Assembly: GCA_965211995.1 (NCBI GenBank)
Contig: OZ243040.1
Coordinates: 1,488,001-1,552,000 of the forward strand
Length of the DNA stretch: 64,000 nt
From: CAYFZO01 sp965211995
Lineage (GTDB): Bacteria; Pseudomonadota; Gammaproteobacteria; Poriferisulfidales; Oxydemutatoraceae
Direction: 5' to 3'
Shown: positions 44,208 to 53,555 of the stretch, one piece after another
Layout of the letters: each line of letters starts with the position of its first letter
Position numbering within the stretch: position 1 is the first letter of the stretch
Position numbers and translations under genes: made by a program
Notes under the pieces: model-generated
What the model saw: only the letters and a program-made list of their open reading frames with translations
Database searches by the model: none
What the model was told of the DNA's origin: nothing

Positions 44208-46528
44208 AGTTGCGCGAAGTCATCCACTTTGATCACCTGCGCGACCGCTTCCTTCCACGCGCGAAAGCCCTTGACGTCGTCGGCGCTTGCAAGATCCTGG
44301 CGTTGCAGGTCATCAAGCCATTGGTCTTCGGTGGTTGCTGCGCCGCGCGGATGCGCCCTGAGTTTGCGCAGTGTCTCCGCGAATTCCTCCGATAACTCCA
44401 TCGCGTGATCGAGCGCCGCGAAAGTGCCGTGGTGCAGATCCCGCGCCAGATCCCGGCGCAGGCCGTGGCATTGCAGCAGTTGCCGCGCGACCTTGCCGCA
44501 GAGTTCGTCTTTCGGCCCGGCGAGGCGCCTGCCGAGCGGGAAGAGCGTCAGCCGCGCCCATAGCGGCAGGACCTGCCCCGGCAGGTTGCGGCAGATCTCA
44601 TACAGGGCGTTCTCGGCTTCGCGCTGGCAGTGCTCGCAACTCAACGCGATGACGTCGTGCTCGGACGGCGCCTGCCCTGCGTCGCAATGCCGCTTGAGCA
44701 GCGCGGCGCTCGCATACATCATCATCAACGCATCGGCGAAGCGCCCGGACAGCATCTCCTTGCGCTTGATGTCCCCGCCGAGCACCAGCACCGCCAAGTC
44801 CGCCAGGTACGCGAACGTTGCGCTGAGGCGGGCGAGGCGGCGATAGTATTTGCGGTGATGGCGGATCTGTTCGGGGAGGCGCGTCACAGCGCCGCGTCTG
44901 AAACCGGAAACGGCGGCGCGCGCCAGGGCCTTGAGGTGGTAGCGCAGGTGCGCGAACGCGAGTTGCTCGAATTGCTGCAGATCGGGTTCGCCGCTTTGCT
45001 CAAAGTAATTGAGTTCGTCCAGCAGATACGGATGGCAACGGATGGCGCCCTGCCCGAAGATAATCAACGAGCGGGTCAGGATGTTGGCGCCCTCGACCGT
45101 GATCGAAATGGGAATACCTTTGTACAGATTGGCCAGATAGTTGTGCTCCCCGCACATGACCGCCTTGCCGCCGTGGAGGTCCATCGCCGTGTTGACGGCG
45201 CGGCGCGCACATTCGGTGGTGAAGTATTTGGCCATCGCGGACGCCACCGCGGGGCTTACACCAGCGTCCACCGCCGACACGGTGAGCGCGCGCACCGCGT
45301 CCATGCCTGCGGCTTGGATCGCGATGTCCGCCAGGGCTTTTTGTATGCCTTCAAAGTCCCCGAGCGGCCGCTTGAATTGCTCGCGCACGCGGGCGTAGGC
45401 GCTGCTGGTATAAAGCGACACCTGCCCCGCCGCCGCCGACATCGCGGGCAGCGACAGGCTGCGCCCCACCGACAGGCACTCGACGAGCATGCGCCAGCCC
45501 TGCCCGATCATGTCGGCGCCGCCGATGACGTGATCGAGCGGTATGAACACGTCGTCGCCGACGGTCGGGCCGTTCTGAAAAGGTGTTTCCAGCGGGTCGT
45601 GCCGCCTGCCGATCCGCACGCCCGGCAAAGTAGTCGGCACCAGCACGCAGGTGATGCCGAGATCGGTCGCGTCGGCAAACTTTTCATTGAGCAGGTGTTC
45701 GGGATCGTGGACTTTGACCGCCAGCCCCAGCAGGGAAGCGACGGGCGCCAGCGTGATGTAGCGTTTGTTCCAGTTGAGCGACAGCCCGAGGCGGGTTTCG
45801 CCTTCAAATTCCCGTTCACAGACGATGCCGGTGTCTTCGATTGACGTGGCGTCGGAGCCGGCGCTCGGCGAAGTCAGCGCGAAACAGGGGATTTCCAGCC
45901 CCTGCGCCAGGCGCGGCAGATAACGCTGCTTTTGCTCCTCGCTGCCGTATTTCAACAGCAACTCGCTGGGCCCCAGGGAGTTCGGCACCATCACGGTGAC
46001 GGCGAGCACCGAACTGCGCGTCGCAAGTTTTGCGACCACCGCCGAATGAGCCGCCGCCGAGAAGCCGAGGCCGCCATACTCCGGCGGGATGATCATGCCG
46101 AAGAACTTTTTGGATTTTATGAAGTCCCAGATCTTCTCAGCGAGGTCTTTGTCGAGGTTGACCTGCCAGTCCTCGGTCAACGCGCACAGTTGTTCGGTTT
46201 CATTGTTCAGGAAAGATTCTTCGGCCTCGCTCAGCGCCGGCGCGGGCGTGTCGAGCAGCGCCTGCCAGTCGGGCTTGCCGCAAAACAGGCTTTTCTCCCA
46301 CCACGCCGAGCCCGCCTCCATCGCCGTGCGCTCGGTGTCGCTGACGGGCGACACCTTGCGCTTGAGAGATTGATGCAGCGGTTTGACGATGAGTTGCATC
46401 CGCAAATTCGGCGCGAACGACACGCCCAAAGCGGCGAGCAGCACGAGCACGACCACCGCCGCCAACGGCAGCACGATCACCAGCACGGCGATGACCGCTG
46501 CGCCGACGTATAAATAAGTGCGCTTCAA
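44204..46528 (-). CDS. fadE: Acyl-CoA dehydrogenase of the FadE type
   Basis: FAD-dependent enzyme for the first oxidation step of fatty acid degradation. The 774-residue product has two or so N-terminal membrane helices (MKRTYLYVGAAVIAVLVIVL onward), as in gammaproteobacterial FadE, then the dehydrogenase core with EYGGLGFSAAAHSAVVAKLA, CFALTSPSAGSDATSIEDTG and MDLHGGKAVMCGEHNYLANL, and a long helical C-terminus. It is the first gene of the fad operon; the 280 bp upstream, shared with a divergent lipoprotein gene, must contain the promoter. No FadR box could be identified by eye. Confidence 0.94.
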   Translation of the reverse strand: MKRTYLYVGAAVIAVLVIVLPLAAVVVLVLLAALGVSFAPNLRMQLIVKPLHQSLKRKVSPVSDTERTAMEAGSAWWEKSLFCGKPDWQALLDTPAPALSEAEESFLNNETEQLCALTEDWQVNLDKDLAEKIWDFIKSKKFFGMIIPPEYGGLGFSAAAHSAVVAKLATRSSVLAVTVMVPNSLGPSELLLKYGSEEQKQRYLPRLAQGLEIPCFALTSPSAGSDATSIEDTGIVCEREFEGETRLGLSLNWNKRYITLAPVASLLGLAVKVHDPEHLLNEKFADATDLGITCVLVPTTLPGVRIGRRHDPLETPFQNGPTVGDDVFIPLDHVIGGADMIGQGWRMLVECLSVGRSLSLPAMSAAAGQVSLYTSSAYARVREQFKRPLGDFEGIQKALADIAIQAAGMDAVRALTVSAVDAGVSPAVASAMAKYFTTECARRAVNTAMDLHGGKAVMCGEHNYLANLYKGIPISITVEGANILTRSLIIFGQGAIRCHPYLLDELNYFEQSGEPDLQQFEQLAFAHLRYHLKALARAAVSGFRRGAVTRLPEQIRHHRKYYRRLARLSATFAYLADLAVLVLGGDIKRKEMLSGRFADALMMMYASAALLKRHCDAGQAPSEHDVIALSCEHCQREAENALYEICRNLPGQVLPLWARLTLFPLGRRLAGPKDELCGKVARQLLQCHGLRRDLARDLHHGTFAALDHAMELSEEFAETLRKLRAHPRGAATTEDQWLDDLQRQDLASADDVKGFRAWKEAVAQVIKVDDFAQL

Positions 46529-46809
46529 GATGAGTTCCTCCGCGCAATGAGTTTACATTAAGACGCGGGAGGGGGAACCGCTACTCCCAATGTATGGAGG
46601 CGGCACGGGATACGCCCGCGAATTCACTACCGGCGTCTCAACCGGCATGGGCCGTCCGTGCCGCCGTCCGTGCCGCCGCGACGCCAAAGACCGTGAACCG
46701 ATAACGTCTTTACTTCCGGCGGAGGCTTGTGGAATGATTGAACGAGGGGCCGCCTTTCATGAGTACGGAAAGCGACAACGGCAACGGCTTGCGCGAAATG
46801 CGAAGAAGG

Positions 46810-48378
46810 ATGAAAGCAACTAAACACCGCAGCGTTGTGATCGTGCTGATCTTGGCGGCAACATGCGTCAGTGGTTGTTTCGGGCACGGGATGGAGGCAT
46901 ACAACCGGGGCGACTATAAAACCGCTTTTTATGAATTCCAACTGCTGGCCGAATTGGGAAACGCGGGTGCTCAGTACAATCTGGGATACATGTACGCCAA
47001 CGGCGAGGGGGTTCCTGAGGACAACAGCCAAGCCCTGTTCTGGTACCGGAAAGCGGCCGAGAAAGGACACGCTAGCGCCCAAAACAACCTGGGGATTATG
47101 TATGACAACGGCCAAGGGGTTCCCGAAGACAACAGCCAAGCCGTGTTCTGGTACCAAAAAGCAGCCGAGCAGGGAAACCCTCTCGCCCAATCCAATCTGG
47201 GAAACATGTACGCCAGAGGCGAGGGGGTTCCCGAGGACGACAACCTAGCCGTGTTTTGGTTCCGAAAATCGGCCGAACAAGAAAGCGCCTACGGCCAAGT
47301 CAGTCTGGGGATTATGTATGCCAACGGCGAGGGAGTTCCCGAAGACGACCGCCAAGCCGTATCCTGGTTCTGGAAAGCGGCCCAGCAGGGAAACCCTCTC
47401 GCCCAATCCAATCTGGGAAAGATGTACAGCAAGGGCGAGGGGGTTCCCAAAGACAACCACCAAGCCGTGTTCTGGTTGCGAAAAGCGGCCGAGCAGGGAA
47501 ACGCCGATGCTCAGTTCGGTCTGGGACTTATGTACGTGAAAGGCAAAGGGGTTCCCGAAGACTATATCCAATCTTACGCTTGGTTCAATCTCGCCGCCGC
47601 GCAGGGCTTCAAAAATGCGGAACAAGCCCGGGCCTCTATGCGGGAACTATTGACTCCCGCTCAGATCGCCGAGGCTCAGAGACTCAGCCGCGAATTCGAG
47701 GCCCGCATTGCGGCAACCACCGTTCAGCAACAAGAACATGGCAAATTAGAGATCAAAGGCAACGGCAGCGGCTTCGTGGTCGGGCTTGGCGGTGAGATTG
47801 TGACCAATCACCACGTCATCGCCGACTGCAGCAAGGTGACCGTCAGCCGCGCGGGTGTGCCGCATGATGTTGCGGTGCGGGCGACGGACGCCGCCGGCGA
47901 TTTGGCACTGCTTGAGGCGCCGCAGGCAGTCGGCAAAGCGGTCACGTTCAGCCGCTCGCCCAGCGCCAGTCTCGGCGAGGCGGTGACGGTCGCGGGCTAC
48001 CCTCTCCACGGGCTTTTATCGAAAGAACTTAACGTGACGAGCGGCAACGTCAGCGCCATGGCCGGCCCCTTTGACGACGCGAGACTGCTCCAGATCACCG
48101 CACCCGTTCAGCCCGGCAACAGCGGCGGCCCGTTGCTCGACGCCGCCGGCAACGTGATCGGTGTGGTGGTCAGCAAATTGGACGCCGTCCACGTCGCGGA
48201 ATTGACCGGCGATATTCCGCAGAACGTCAACTTCGCGATCAAAAGCGCCCTGGTGCGCGGCTTTCTCGACATTCACGGCATCGCCTACCGTCGGCAGGCG
48301 TCCACAGCAAAGTTCGCGCCCGCGCAACTCGCAGAGTTGGCTCGCGGCTTCACCGTTGCGGTGTATTGCTGGGAGTAG
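46810..48378 (+). CDS. Lipoprotein with Sel1 repeats fused to a trypsin-like serine protease
   Basis: A 522-residue protein. The N-terminus is a lipoprotein signal (VVIVLILAATCVSGC, lipidated Cys). About six 36-residue Sel1 repeats follow (for example GNPLAQSNLGNMYARGEGVP), spanning residues 35-275. The C-terminal 190 residues are a trypsin/HtrA-like protease with the triad His in IVTNHHVIADC, Asp in DAAGDLALLEAP and Ser in QPGNSGGPLLDAAG; there is no PDZ domain. The start at 46810 is preceded by GAAGAAGG; an upstream ATG would bury the signal. Sel1 arrays bind proteins, so a targeted periplasmic protease is plausible. Substrate unknown. Confidence 0.88.
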   Translation: MKATKHRSVVIVLILAATCVSGCFGHGMEAYNRGDYKTAFYEFQLLAELGNAGAQYNLGYMYANGEGVPEDNSQALFWYRKAAEKGHASAQNNLGIMYDNGQGVPEDNSQAVFWYQKAAEQGNPLAQSNLGNMYARGEGVPEDDNLAVFWFRKSAEQESAYGQVSLGIMYANGEGVPEDDRQAVSWFWKAAQQGNPLAQSNLGKMYSKGEGVPKDNHQAVFWLRKAAEQGNADAQFGLGLMYVKGKGVPEDYIQSYAWFNLAAAQGFKNAEQARASMRELLTPAQIAEAQRLSREFEARIAATTVQQQEHGKLEIKGNGSGFVVGLGGEIVTNHHVIADCSKVTVSRAGVPHDVAVRATDAAGDLALLEAPQAVGKAVTFSRSPSASLGEAVTVAGYPLHGLLSKELNVTSGNVSAMAGPFDDARLLQITAPVQPGNSGGPLLDAAGNVIGVVVSKLDAVHVAELTGDIPQNVNFAIKSALVRGFLDIHGIAYRRQASTAKFAPAQLAELARGFTVAVYCWE

Positions 48379-48514
48379 AAACCGACCGGCACTTAACCAT
48401 CTGGTTAGAAGGTGCTGATTAATAATCTGTTCAATCGTTTTGCAAACCGTTGTATAGTTTTTGGTTTCACGGTGTCTAAAACAGGTTCGACTGACCGGTG
48501 ACCGGATAAAAACG

Positions 48515-49321
48515 ATGTCAATACTCGGCTTGGTACAGCGGAAAAGTTCGGCGCGCACGGCGGGGCGGCTTGGCGGCGCCTGCATCGTCGCCATATCGCT
48601 CATTGCCTCGCTCGCGTTTGCTCAGGAAGCGCCCCGCAAACTGTTGATCGGCACGGAGTTGGATTTCCACCCCTACGCCTACGTTGACGAGCAGGGCCGA
48701 CCGCAGGGGTTTTCCATTGATCTGATTCGGGCGATGACCACTGAGATGGGCTTCGAGGTCGAGTTCCAAATCGGCACCTGGGCGGAGATCCTTCAGGCGA
48801 TAAAGGAGAAGAAACTCGACGCAATCCCCCTGGTCAAATACACCGAGGAGCGCGACCGCTTTCTGGACTTCACCGCCCCGCACACCGTTGAATACGCCAC
48901 CGCGGTCAGGCGCGGCGATGGGGCGGCCATCGGGTCGCTCCGGGAGTTAAGCGGCAAATCAGTGATCGTGATGGAGGCGGACGCGACTCAACTTTATATG
49001 AAAAAGCACGTTCCCGGCGCACGCTTGGTCACGGCCCCGACGGTGGGCGCGGTGTTGCAAAAATTAGCGGGGGGCGCGCACGACTACGCCGTCGTTTCTC
49101 AGAACGTCGGGCTGGTCAAAATCCGTGATCTGGGCCTCAAGAACCTGCACCCGACGGGGCCGCTCATGCAAGCCTACGGGGCGGGCCTTTCGTTTGGCGT
49201 GCAAGACCAGGACCGCAAGACACTCACCCTTCTCAATCGGGGCCTTGAGCGGGTGAAGAAAAACGGCGAATACGACCGGCTTTACAAACGGTGGTTCGGC
49301 GATGTTCCCTCGAAGAATTGA
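48515..49321 (+). CDS. Periplasmic solute-binding protein, family 3
   Basis: A 268-residue extracellular solute-binding protein of the polar amino acid type. The signal peptide (ACIVAISLIASLAFA, cleaved before QE) follows a basic N-terminus. The mature part shows YAYVDEQGRPQGFSIDLIRA, IPLVKYTEERDRFLDFTAPH, LRELSGKSVIVMEADATQL and ends NGEYDRLYKRWFGD, all typical. No permease or ATPase genes adjoin, so it either serves a transporter encoded elsewhere or acts as a lone sensor. A hairpin TAACCA/TGGTTA around 48397-48410 lies upstream. Confidence 0.88.
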   Translation: MSILGLVQRKSSARTAGRLGGACIVAISLIASLAFAQEAPRKLLIGTELDFHPYAYVDEQGRPQGFSIDLIRAMTTEMGFEVEFQIGTWAEILQAIKEKKLDAIPLVKYTEERDRFLDFTAPHTVEYATAVRRGDGAAIGSLRELSGKSVIVMEADATQLYMKKHVPGARLVTAPTVGAVLQKLAGGAHDYAVVSQNVGLVKIRDLGLKNLHPTGPLMQAYGAGLSFGVQDQDRKTLTLLNRGLERVKKNGEYDRLYKRWFGDVPSKN

Positions 49322-49860
49322 CGGAAAACTGAAATCCCGACTCGTGCGGGGCGGCGTCATCAAGATCGCTTTGAAGACCAAGGACACAACGGACACACTC
49401 AGGTCAATGCGACGGACTTGAGAATAATAAAGTATCCGAGTTTGAAAATGCTTAGTTCTTTGGGAAAGTGGGCGAAAACAAATCATGAAATGACGCAAGC
49501 CATGATTGATGCGCGCGTAGAGTCGCTTGCCGAATGACAAGGCGAAAACATATAGATAATGCTTTAAACATGCTCGGTGCCGTCGGGCTGCCGGTGGCCC
49601 AACAAAATGAACGTTCTGCTCTTTGTCTATTGGCGCTGCTGAATTTGCAGCCCGGCATGAAGTGGTCGCAAGCGGAACCCCGAACCCCATAAGCAAGCCT
49701 GTGCGATTGGTATAAAATCAGCGCCGGGTAACTCCGATGCGCCTTAATAAGCAAAAGCGATTGAAATTTAATGCCTGTTTGCGCTTGCCCGGAACAAACA
49801 GGGTGTTTGTTCCCCCTGCCCCCCGCGGTATTTGCCGTTGAACCATACATAGAGGATAAC
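49322..49860. other. Intergenic region with a gene remnant and the left nqrA-leader copy
   Basis: At 49430-49537 a frame reads KYPSLKMLSSLGKWAKTNHE and on to VESLAE and a stop, without a start; it resembles the end of a protein and may be a gene fragment. Downstream is the 51-bp copy of the nqrA leader. After it the sequence aligns without gaps to the first codons of nqrA with about 22 of 37 bases equal, as if the nqrA start had once been duplicated here too. Confidence 0.45.
49676..49726 (+). repeat. Left copy of a 51-bp direct repeat (nqrA leader)
   Basis: Starts AACCCCGAACCCCATAAGC and contains GGTATAAAATCAGCGCC, a plausible -10 region. It is identical over 51 bp to 52148-52198, which lies directly before nqrA. 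Together the copies bracket the type II restriction-modification pair. In this orientation the copy could act as promoter of the pair. Confidence 0.9.
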
Positions 49861-50514
49861 GTGTCAAAAAAATTGACAATTGAAATTTTGCAACGAGAAG
49901 CATCAAAATTTTCGGATAGGGAGACTTCGCGTGATGAGCCTTCTTTGTATGGTGTAACCGACGGGAAAGCCGTCGGAACGTACTTTGAACATAAATTCAC
50001 TTTATATCTTGCGGATTCATACGAATATGAGCAAGGTAATCCTGCATCTGGAATAGATTTTCCTGATCTTGGAGTCGATATGAAAGCAACTAGTGTTAAA
50101 CAGCCACAATCATCATGTCCTTTTAAATCCGCTTCTCAGAAGATATTCGGGCTTGGCTATCATTTGCTTGTTTTTGTATATGAGAAGATTGACAATGATA
50201 AAAATAAAACTAGCCGGCTCAGTATTAAACATACCATTTTCATCGAAAAGGAACGCACAGCGGACTTTCAAACCACAAGGGGATTGTTGGATATTCTGGC
50301 ACGGGAGGGAAATAAAGATGATGTTATCGCTTTTATTATTGAAAGAAGTCTGCCCGTGGATGAAATCACCGCAAGAGAACTTGCTGACGAAATTCTGGAA
50401 ACACCGCCAAATCAAGGCTATTTGACAATATCGAATGCCCTTCAGTGGAGGCTTCAATATGCTAGAGTTATTCATAATGCCGGAAAGGTTTCAGGCATCT
50501 CAAAGGTCCGTTGA
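49861..50514 (+). CDS. Type II restriction endonuclease, PD-(D/E)xK
   Basis: A 217-residue protein starting at a GTG (49861) after the sequence AGAGGATAAC. The fold signature is clear: E43 in YFEHKFTLYLADSY, then GIDFPDLGVDMKATSVKQP with D66/D69 and D73-x-K75 as catalytic residues. The C-terminal half is mixed helix and strand (LGYHLLVFVYEKIDNDKNKT). Three bases separate its stop from the methyltransferase gene, so the pair is an operon. A longer frame upstream runs through non-coding sequence. Recognition site unknown. The AT-rich composition contrasts with nqrA. Confidence 0.82.
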   Translation: MSKKLTIEILQREASKFSDRETSRDEPSLYGVTDGKAVGTYFEHKFTLYLADSYEYEQGNPASGIDFPDLGVDMKATSVKQPQSSCPFKSASQKIFGLGYHLLVFVYEKIDNDKNKTSRLSIKHTIFIEKERTADFQTTRGLLDILAREGNKDDVIAFIIERSLPVDEITARELADEILETPPNQGYLTISNALQWRLQYARVIHNAGKVSGISKVR

Positions 50515-50517
50515 ATA

Positions 50518-52071
50518 ATGGTTAAAAAGCCAATTGACAAGCGGCAGTACGGTGATTTTCAGACGCCTATTGGTCTTGCAAGAAAAGTTGTCAAGATTCT
50601 AAAACAGAATCATGGGGTAGCCCCCGATGTCATCATAGAACCCACTTGCGGAAAAGGCGCATTTGTTTTAGCCGCGCACGAAGGATTTGCGAATTCTAAT
50701 ATTCTTGGTTTTGAAATTAATTCCGGGCATGTTGACGAAGCCAACTCTTATCTGAAAGATATTCCTGCGACAAGTCGCGTGATAATCAACGAAGCAAACT
50801 TTTTTAACACTGACTGGAAAAAAATACTCTCGGAACTGTATGGATATATCCTGATAATCGGGAATCCCCCCTGGGTAACGAGTAGTGAACTGGGTATTCT
50901 CAATAGTAAAAATCTCCCTGAAAAATCCAATTTTCAAAACCGAAAAGGCATTGAAGCCCTTACAGGCATGAGCAATTTTGATATTTCTGAATGGATGTTG
51001 CTGCAGCATATTGGCTGGCTCTCAAAGCGTGAAGGGGCAATCGCATTTTTGTGCAAGTATGCAGTCGCACGTAAAGTGATGCGACAAATCGGGCAAAGCA
51101 AGAAACATCGGTTTTGGGGGCATATATATATTATTGACACAAAAGCGCACTTTAATGCCTCGGTGAAAGCGTGTCTTTTTATACTATTAACAACAGATAC
51201 TGGAAATACCGACTATAAAATTTATGAATCTCTAAGTTCCATTAAGCCATCGCACATTATTGGAGAGAGAGACGGATTCATTGTAAATGACGTTATCCGA
51301 TACAAAAAGTGGAGCCACCTAAAAGGTCAAGATCCACGCTACACCTGGCGTTCCGGAGTAAAACACGACTGTTCAAAAATTATGGAATTGGAGCCACTCG
51401 GTGACAACTACAGAAATGGTTTCGGGGAAATCATTAAGTGTGAAAATGATTATATATATCCTCTGTTAAAAAGCTCCGACGTTGGGAACGGAAGAATCAC
51501 CTCTTATCGAAAAGTGGTATTGGTAACCCAGGAAACCATTAGCGGGGACACTTCTCAAATCAAAAAATCTGCTCCGAATACTTGGAAGTATTTAATTGAA
51601 CACAGGAAATATTTTGACGGCAGAAGAAGTTCAATTTACAAAAACAAACCGGATTTTTCCATGTTTGGAATAGGCCCTTACTCCTTTAAGCAATGGAAGA
51701 TCGCGGTATCCGGGTTATACAAAGAATTGAAATTCAGCCTTGTTGGGCCATTAGATGGGAAAGCTGTAGTATTTGATGATACGGTGAATTTTCTGTCTTT
51801 TGATACTCAAGAAGAGGCTAAATTTATTTATCGCTTGATTACATCTGTTTCTGCTCATGAATTTCTAGAGTCAATGATATTTTGGGATGATAAACGCCCG
51901 GTTACAATAGAGATTTTGAGGAGGCTGTCCCTGAAAGAAGTAGCGAGGGAGATAGGTGAACTTGCCCAGTATCAGAGATGGGTTGAATCTCAGCCCCCTA
52001 ACGTTACCGGGCAGATTGAACTTATACTAGCCGGAAAAGAAGCGAAATACGAAAAAAGTGCAGCTAACTGA
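50518..52071 (+). CDS. Type II DNA adenine methyltransferase partner
   Basis: A 517-residue gamma-class N6-adenine methyltransferase. DFQTPIGLARKVVKILKQNH (motif X), IIEPTCGKGAFVLAAHEGFA (motif I) and the catalytic NPPWVTSSELG (motif IV) occur in the gamma order. The C-terminal 300 residues form the target-recognition region (GPYSFKQWKIAVSGLYKELK), similar in plan to Eco57I/TaqI-type enzymes. It protects DNA from the adjacent endonuclease. The gene starts ATG at 50518 and ends 76 bp before the right copy of the direct repeat. Confidence 0.88.
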   Translation: MVKKPIDKRQYGDFQTPIGLARKVVKILKQNHGVAPDVIIEPTCGKGAFVLAAHEGFANSNILGFEINSGHVDEANSYLKDIPATSRVIINEANFFNTDWKKILSELYGYILIIGNPPWVTSSELGILNSKNLPEKSNFQNRKGIEALTGMSNFDISEWMLLQHIGWLSKREGAIAFLCKYAVARKVMRQIGQSKKHRFWGHIYIIDTKAHFNASVKACLFILLTTDTGNTDYKIYESLSSIKPSHIIGERDGFIVNDVIRYKKWSHLKGQDPRYTWRSGVKHDCSKIMELEPLGDNYRNGFGEIIKCENDYIYPLLKSSDVGNGRITSYRKVVLVTQETISGDTSQIKKSAPNTWKYLIEHRKYFDGRRSSIYKNKPDFSMFGIGPYSFKQWKIAVSGLYKELKFSLVGPLDGKAVVFDDTVNFLSFDTQEEAKFIYRLITSVSAHEFLESMIFWDDKRPVTIEILRRLSLKEVAREIGELAQYQRWVESQPPNVTGQIELILAGKEAKYEKSAAN

Positions 52072-52147
52072 CAAAACGTCACATTAGACCGCAATCCTGT
52101 CGTGCACTATTTCGCTTTATAAGCTAAAACAAAAACTGCCGTTGCGA

Positions 52148-52198
52148 AACCCCGAACCCCATAAGCAAGCCTGTGCGATTGGTATAAAATCAGCGCCG
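52148..52198 (+). repeat. Right copy of the 51-bp direct repeat (native nqrA leader)
   Basis: Identical to 49676-49726 and ending one base before the nqrA ATG. GGTATAAAAT within it is a candidate -10 box for nqrA. Just outside the identity the two copies share GCG before the common AA, with one mismatch. Confidence 0.9.
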
Positions 52199-52199
52199 T

Positions 52200-53555
52200 A
52201 TGACTTCGACACGCATTGATCTCAAAAAGGGCCTGGACGTTCCGATTGCGGGACGCCCGGAGCAGGTTATAGAAGACGCCCGGCCCGTGTCGCGGGTCGC
52301 GCTGGTCGCGCACGAGTACCACGGGCTCAAGCCCGGTATGCACGTCAGCGAGGGCGATGCGGTCGCCGCGGGGCAGACGTTGTTCGTTGACAGGCGCCAC
52401 CCGCAAGTGTGCTACACGTCGCCCGCGTCGGGCACGGTGGAGGCGGTCAACCGCGGCGACAAGCGCGTGCTGCAATCCATCGTGATCCGCGCCGAAGGCG
52501 AGCGCAGCGAGCAGTTCAAGCACTGGAAGCCCGGCGAGATCACGCCGCGCGCACGTGCGGAAATCGTCGCGCAGTTGCTCAGGAGCGGGTTATGGACGGC
52601 GCTCAGGACGCGCCCGTACAGCAAAACGCCGGCCCCCGAAAGCACGCCTCATTCGATCTTCGTCAACGCCGCGGACACGCGCCCGCTGGCGCCCGACCCG
52701 GCGGTCGTCATCGCGGACTCGCGCGAGATGTTTACGACGGGCCTGCGTATCGTGCGTTGTCTCACCGCGGGCAAGGTGTTCGTGTGCACCGGCCCGGGCG
52801 TGCAGCCGCCGCTGCCGCAGGGCGCTTTTGAAACCGTCGAGTTTGCGGGGCCGCATCCGGCCGGGCTCGCCGGCACGCACATTCATTTTCTCGACCCGGT
52901 CGGCGACAGCAAAGTCGTGTGGGTGATTGGCTACCAGGACGTTATCGCTTTCGGCGCTTTGTTCACCGAGGGCGTGTATCCGGCCGGGCGCGTAGTGTCG
53001 TTCGCGGGGCCGATGGTCTCGCGCCCGCGTCTTGTGCGCACCCGCATCGGCGCTTCGGTCAGCGAGTTGTGCGCGGGCGAGATCGCCGGTGCCGGCGAAT
53101 GTCGCTTGATCGCCGGTTCGGTGCTCGACGGTTATACGGCCGACGGCTGGTCGGACTTCCTCGGGCGTTTCACTTTGCAGATCACCGCGCTGAAAGAACA
53201 CGGCGAAAGGCGCGTACTCGGCTGGCTGCGTCCGGGGTTCGACCTGTTCTCGGCCAGCCGCGCGGTGTTTTCCCATCTGCTCAGGCGCAAGTCATTTGCG
53301 ATGACCTGCATGCAAAACGGCAGTCCGCGCGCGCTGGTGCCGCTCAGCATTTACGAGCGGGTGCTGCCGCTCGACTTGCTGCCGGCGCCGCTGCTGAAGT
53401 CCTTGCTGGTGCTGGACACCGACATGGCGCAGAAACTCGGCTGCCTCGAACTCGACGAAGAGGATCTCGCGCTGTGCTCCTACGTGTGCCCGGGCAAGCA
53501 CGAGTTCGGCACGATCCTGCGCGCCAATCTCGATCACATAGAGAAAGAAGGCTGA
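52200..53555 (+). CDS. nqrA: NqrA, subunit of Na+-translocating NADH:quinone reductase
   Basis: NqrA is the peripheral cytoplasmic subunit of the NQR complex that couples NADH oxidation to sodium export and binds ubiquinone. The 451-residue product starts MTSTRIDLKKGLDVPIAGRP and shows VALVAHEYHGLKPGMHVSEG, HPQVCYTSPASGTVEAVNRG, SIFVNAADTRPLAPDPAVVI and the end LCSYVCPGKHEFGTILRANL, all characteristic. nqrB to nqrF normally follow in an operon. Here the next 530 bp carry no nqrB and then the convergent pstB, so the rest of the complex must be encoded elsewhere or has been lost. Confidence 0.95.
   Translation: MTSTRIDLKKGLDVPIAGRPEQVIEDARPVSRVALVAHEYHGLKPGMHVSEGDAVAAGQTLFVDRRHPQVCYTSPASGTVEAVNRGDKRVLQSIVIRAEGERSEQFKHWKPGEITPRARAEIVAQLLRSGLWTALRTRPYSKTPAPESTPHSIFVNAADTRPLAPDPAVVIADSREMFTTGLRIVRCLTAGKVFVCTGPGVQPPLPQGAFETVEFAGPHPAGLAGTHIHFLDPVGDSKVVWVIGYQDVIAFGALFTEGVYPAGRVVSFAGPMVSRPRLVRTRIGASVSELCAGEIAGAGECRLIAGSVLDGYTADGWSDFLGRFTLQITALKEHGERRVLGWLRPGFDLFSASRAVFSHLLRRKSFAMTCMQNGSPRALVPLSIYERVLPLDLLPAPLLKSLLVLDTDMAQKLGCLELDEEDLALCSYVCPGKHEFGTILRANLDHIEKEG

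Noticed and set aside
49452..50000. Minus-strand frames carrying the peptide ALILYQSHRLAYGVRG here and again at 52107-52523
   Set aside because: The shared peptide is only the antisense translation of the 51-bp leader repeat, not a gene family.
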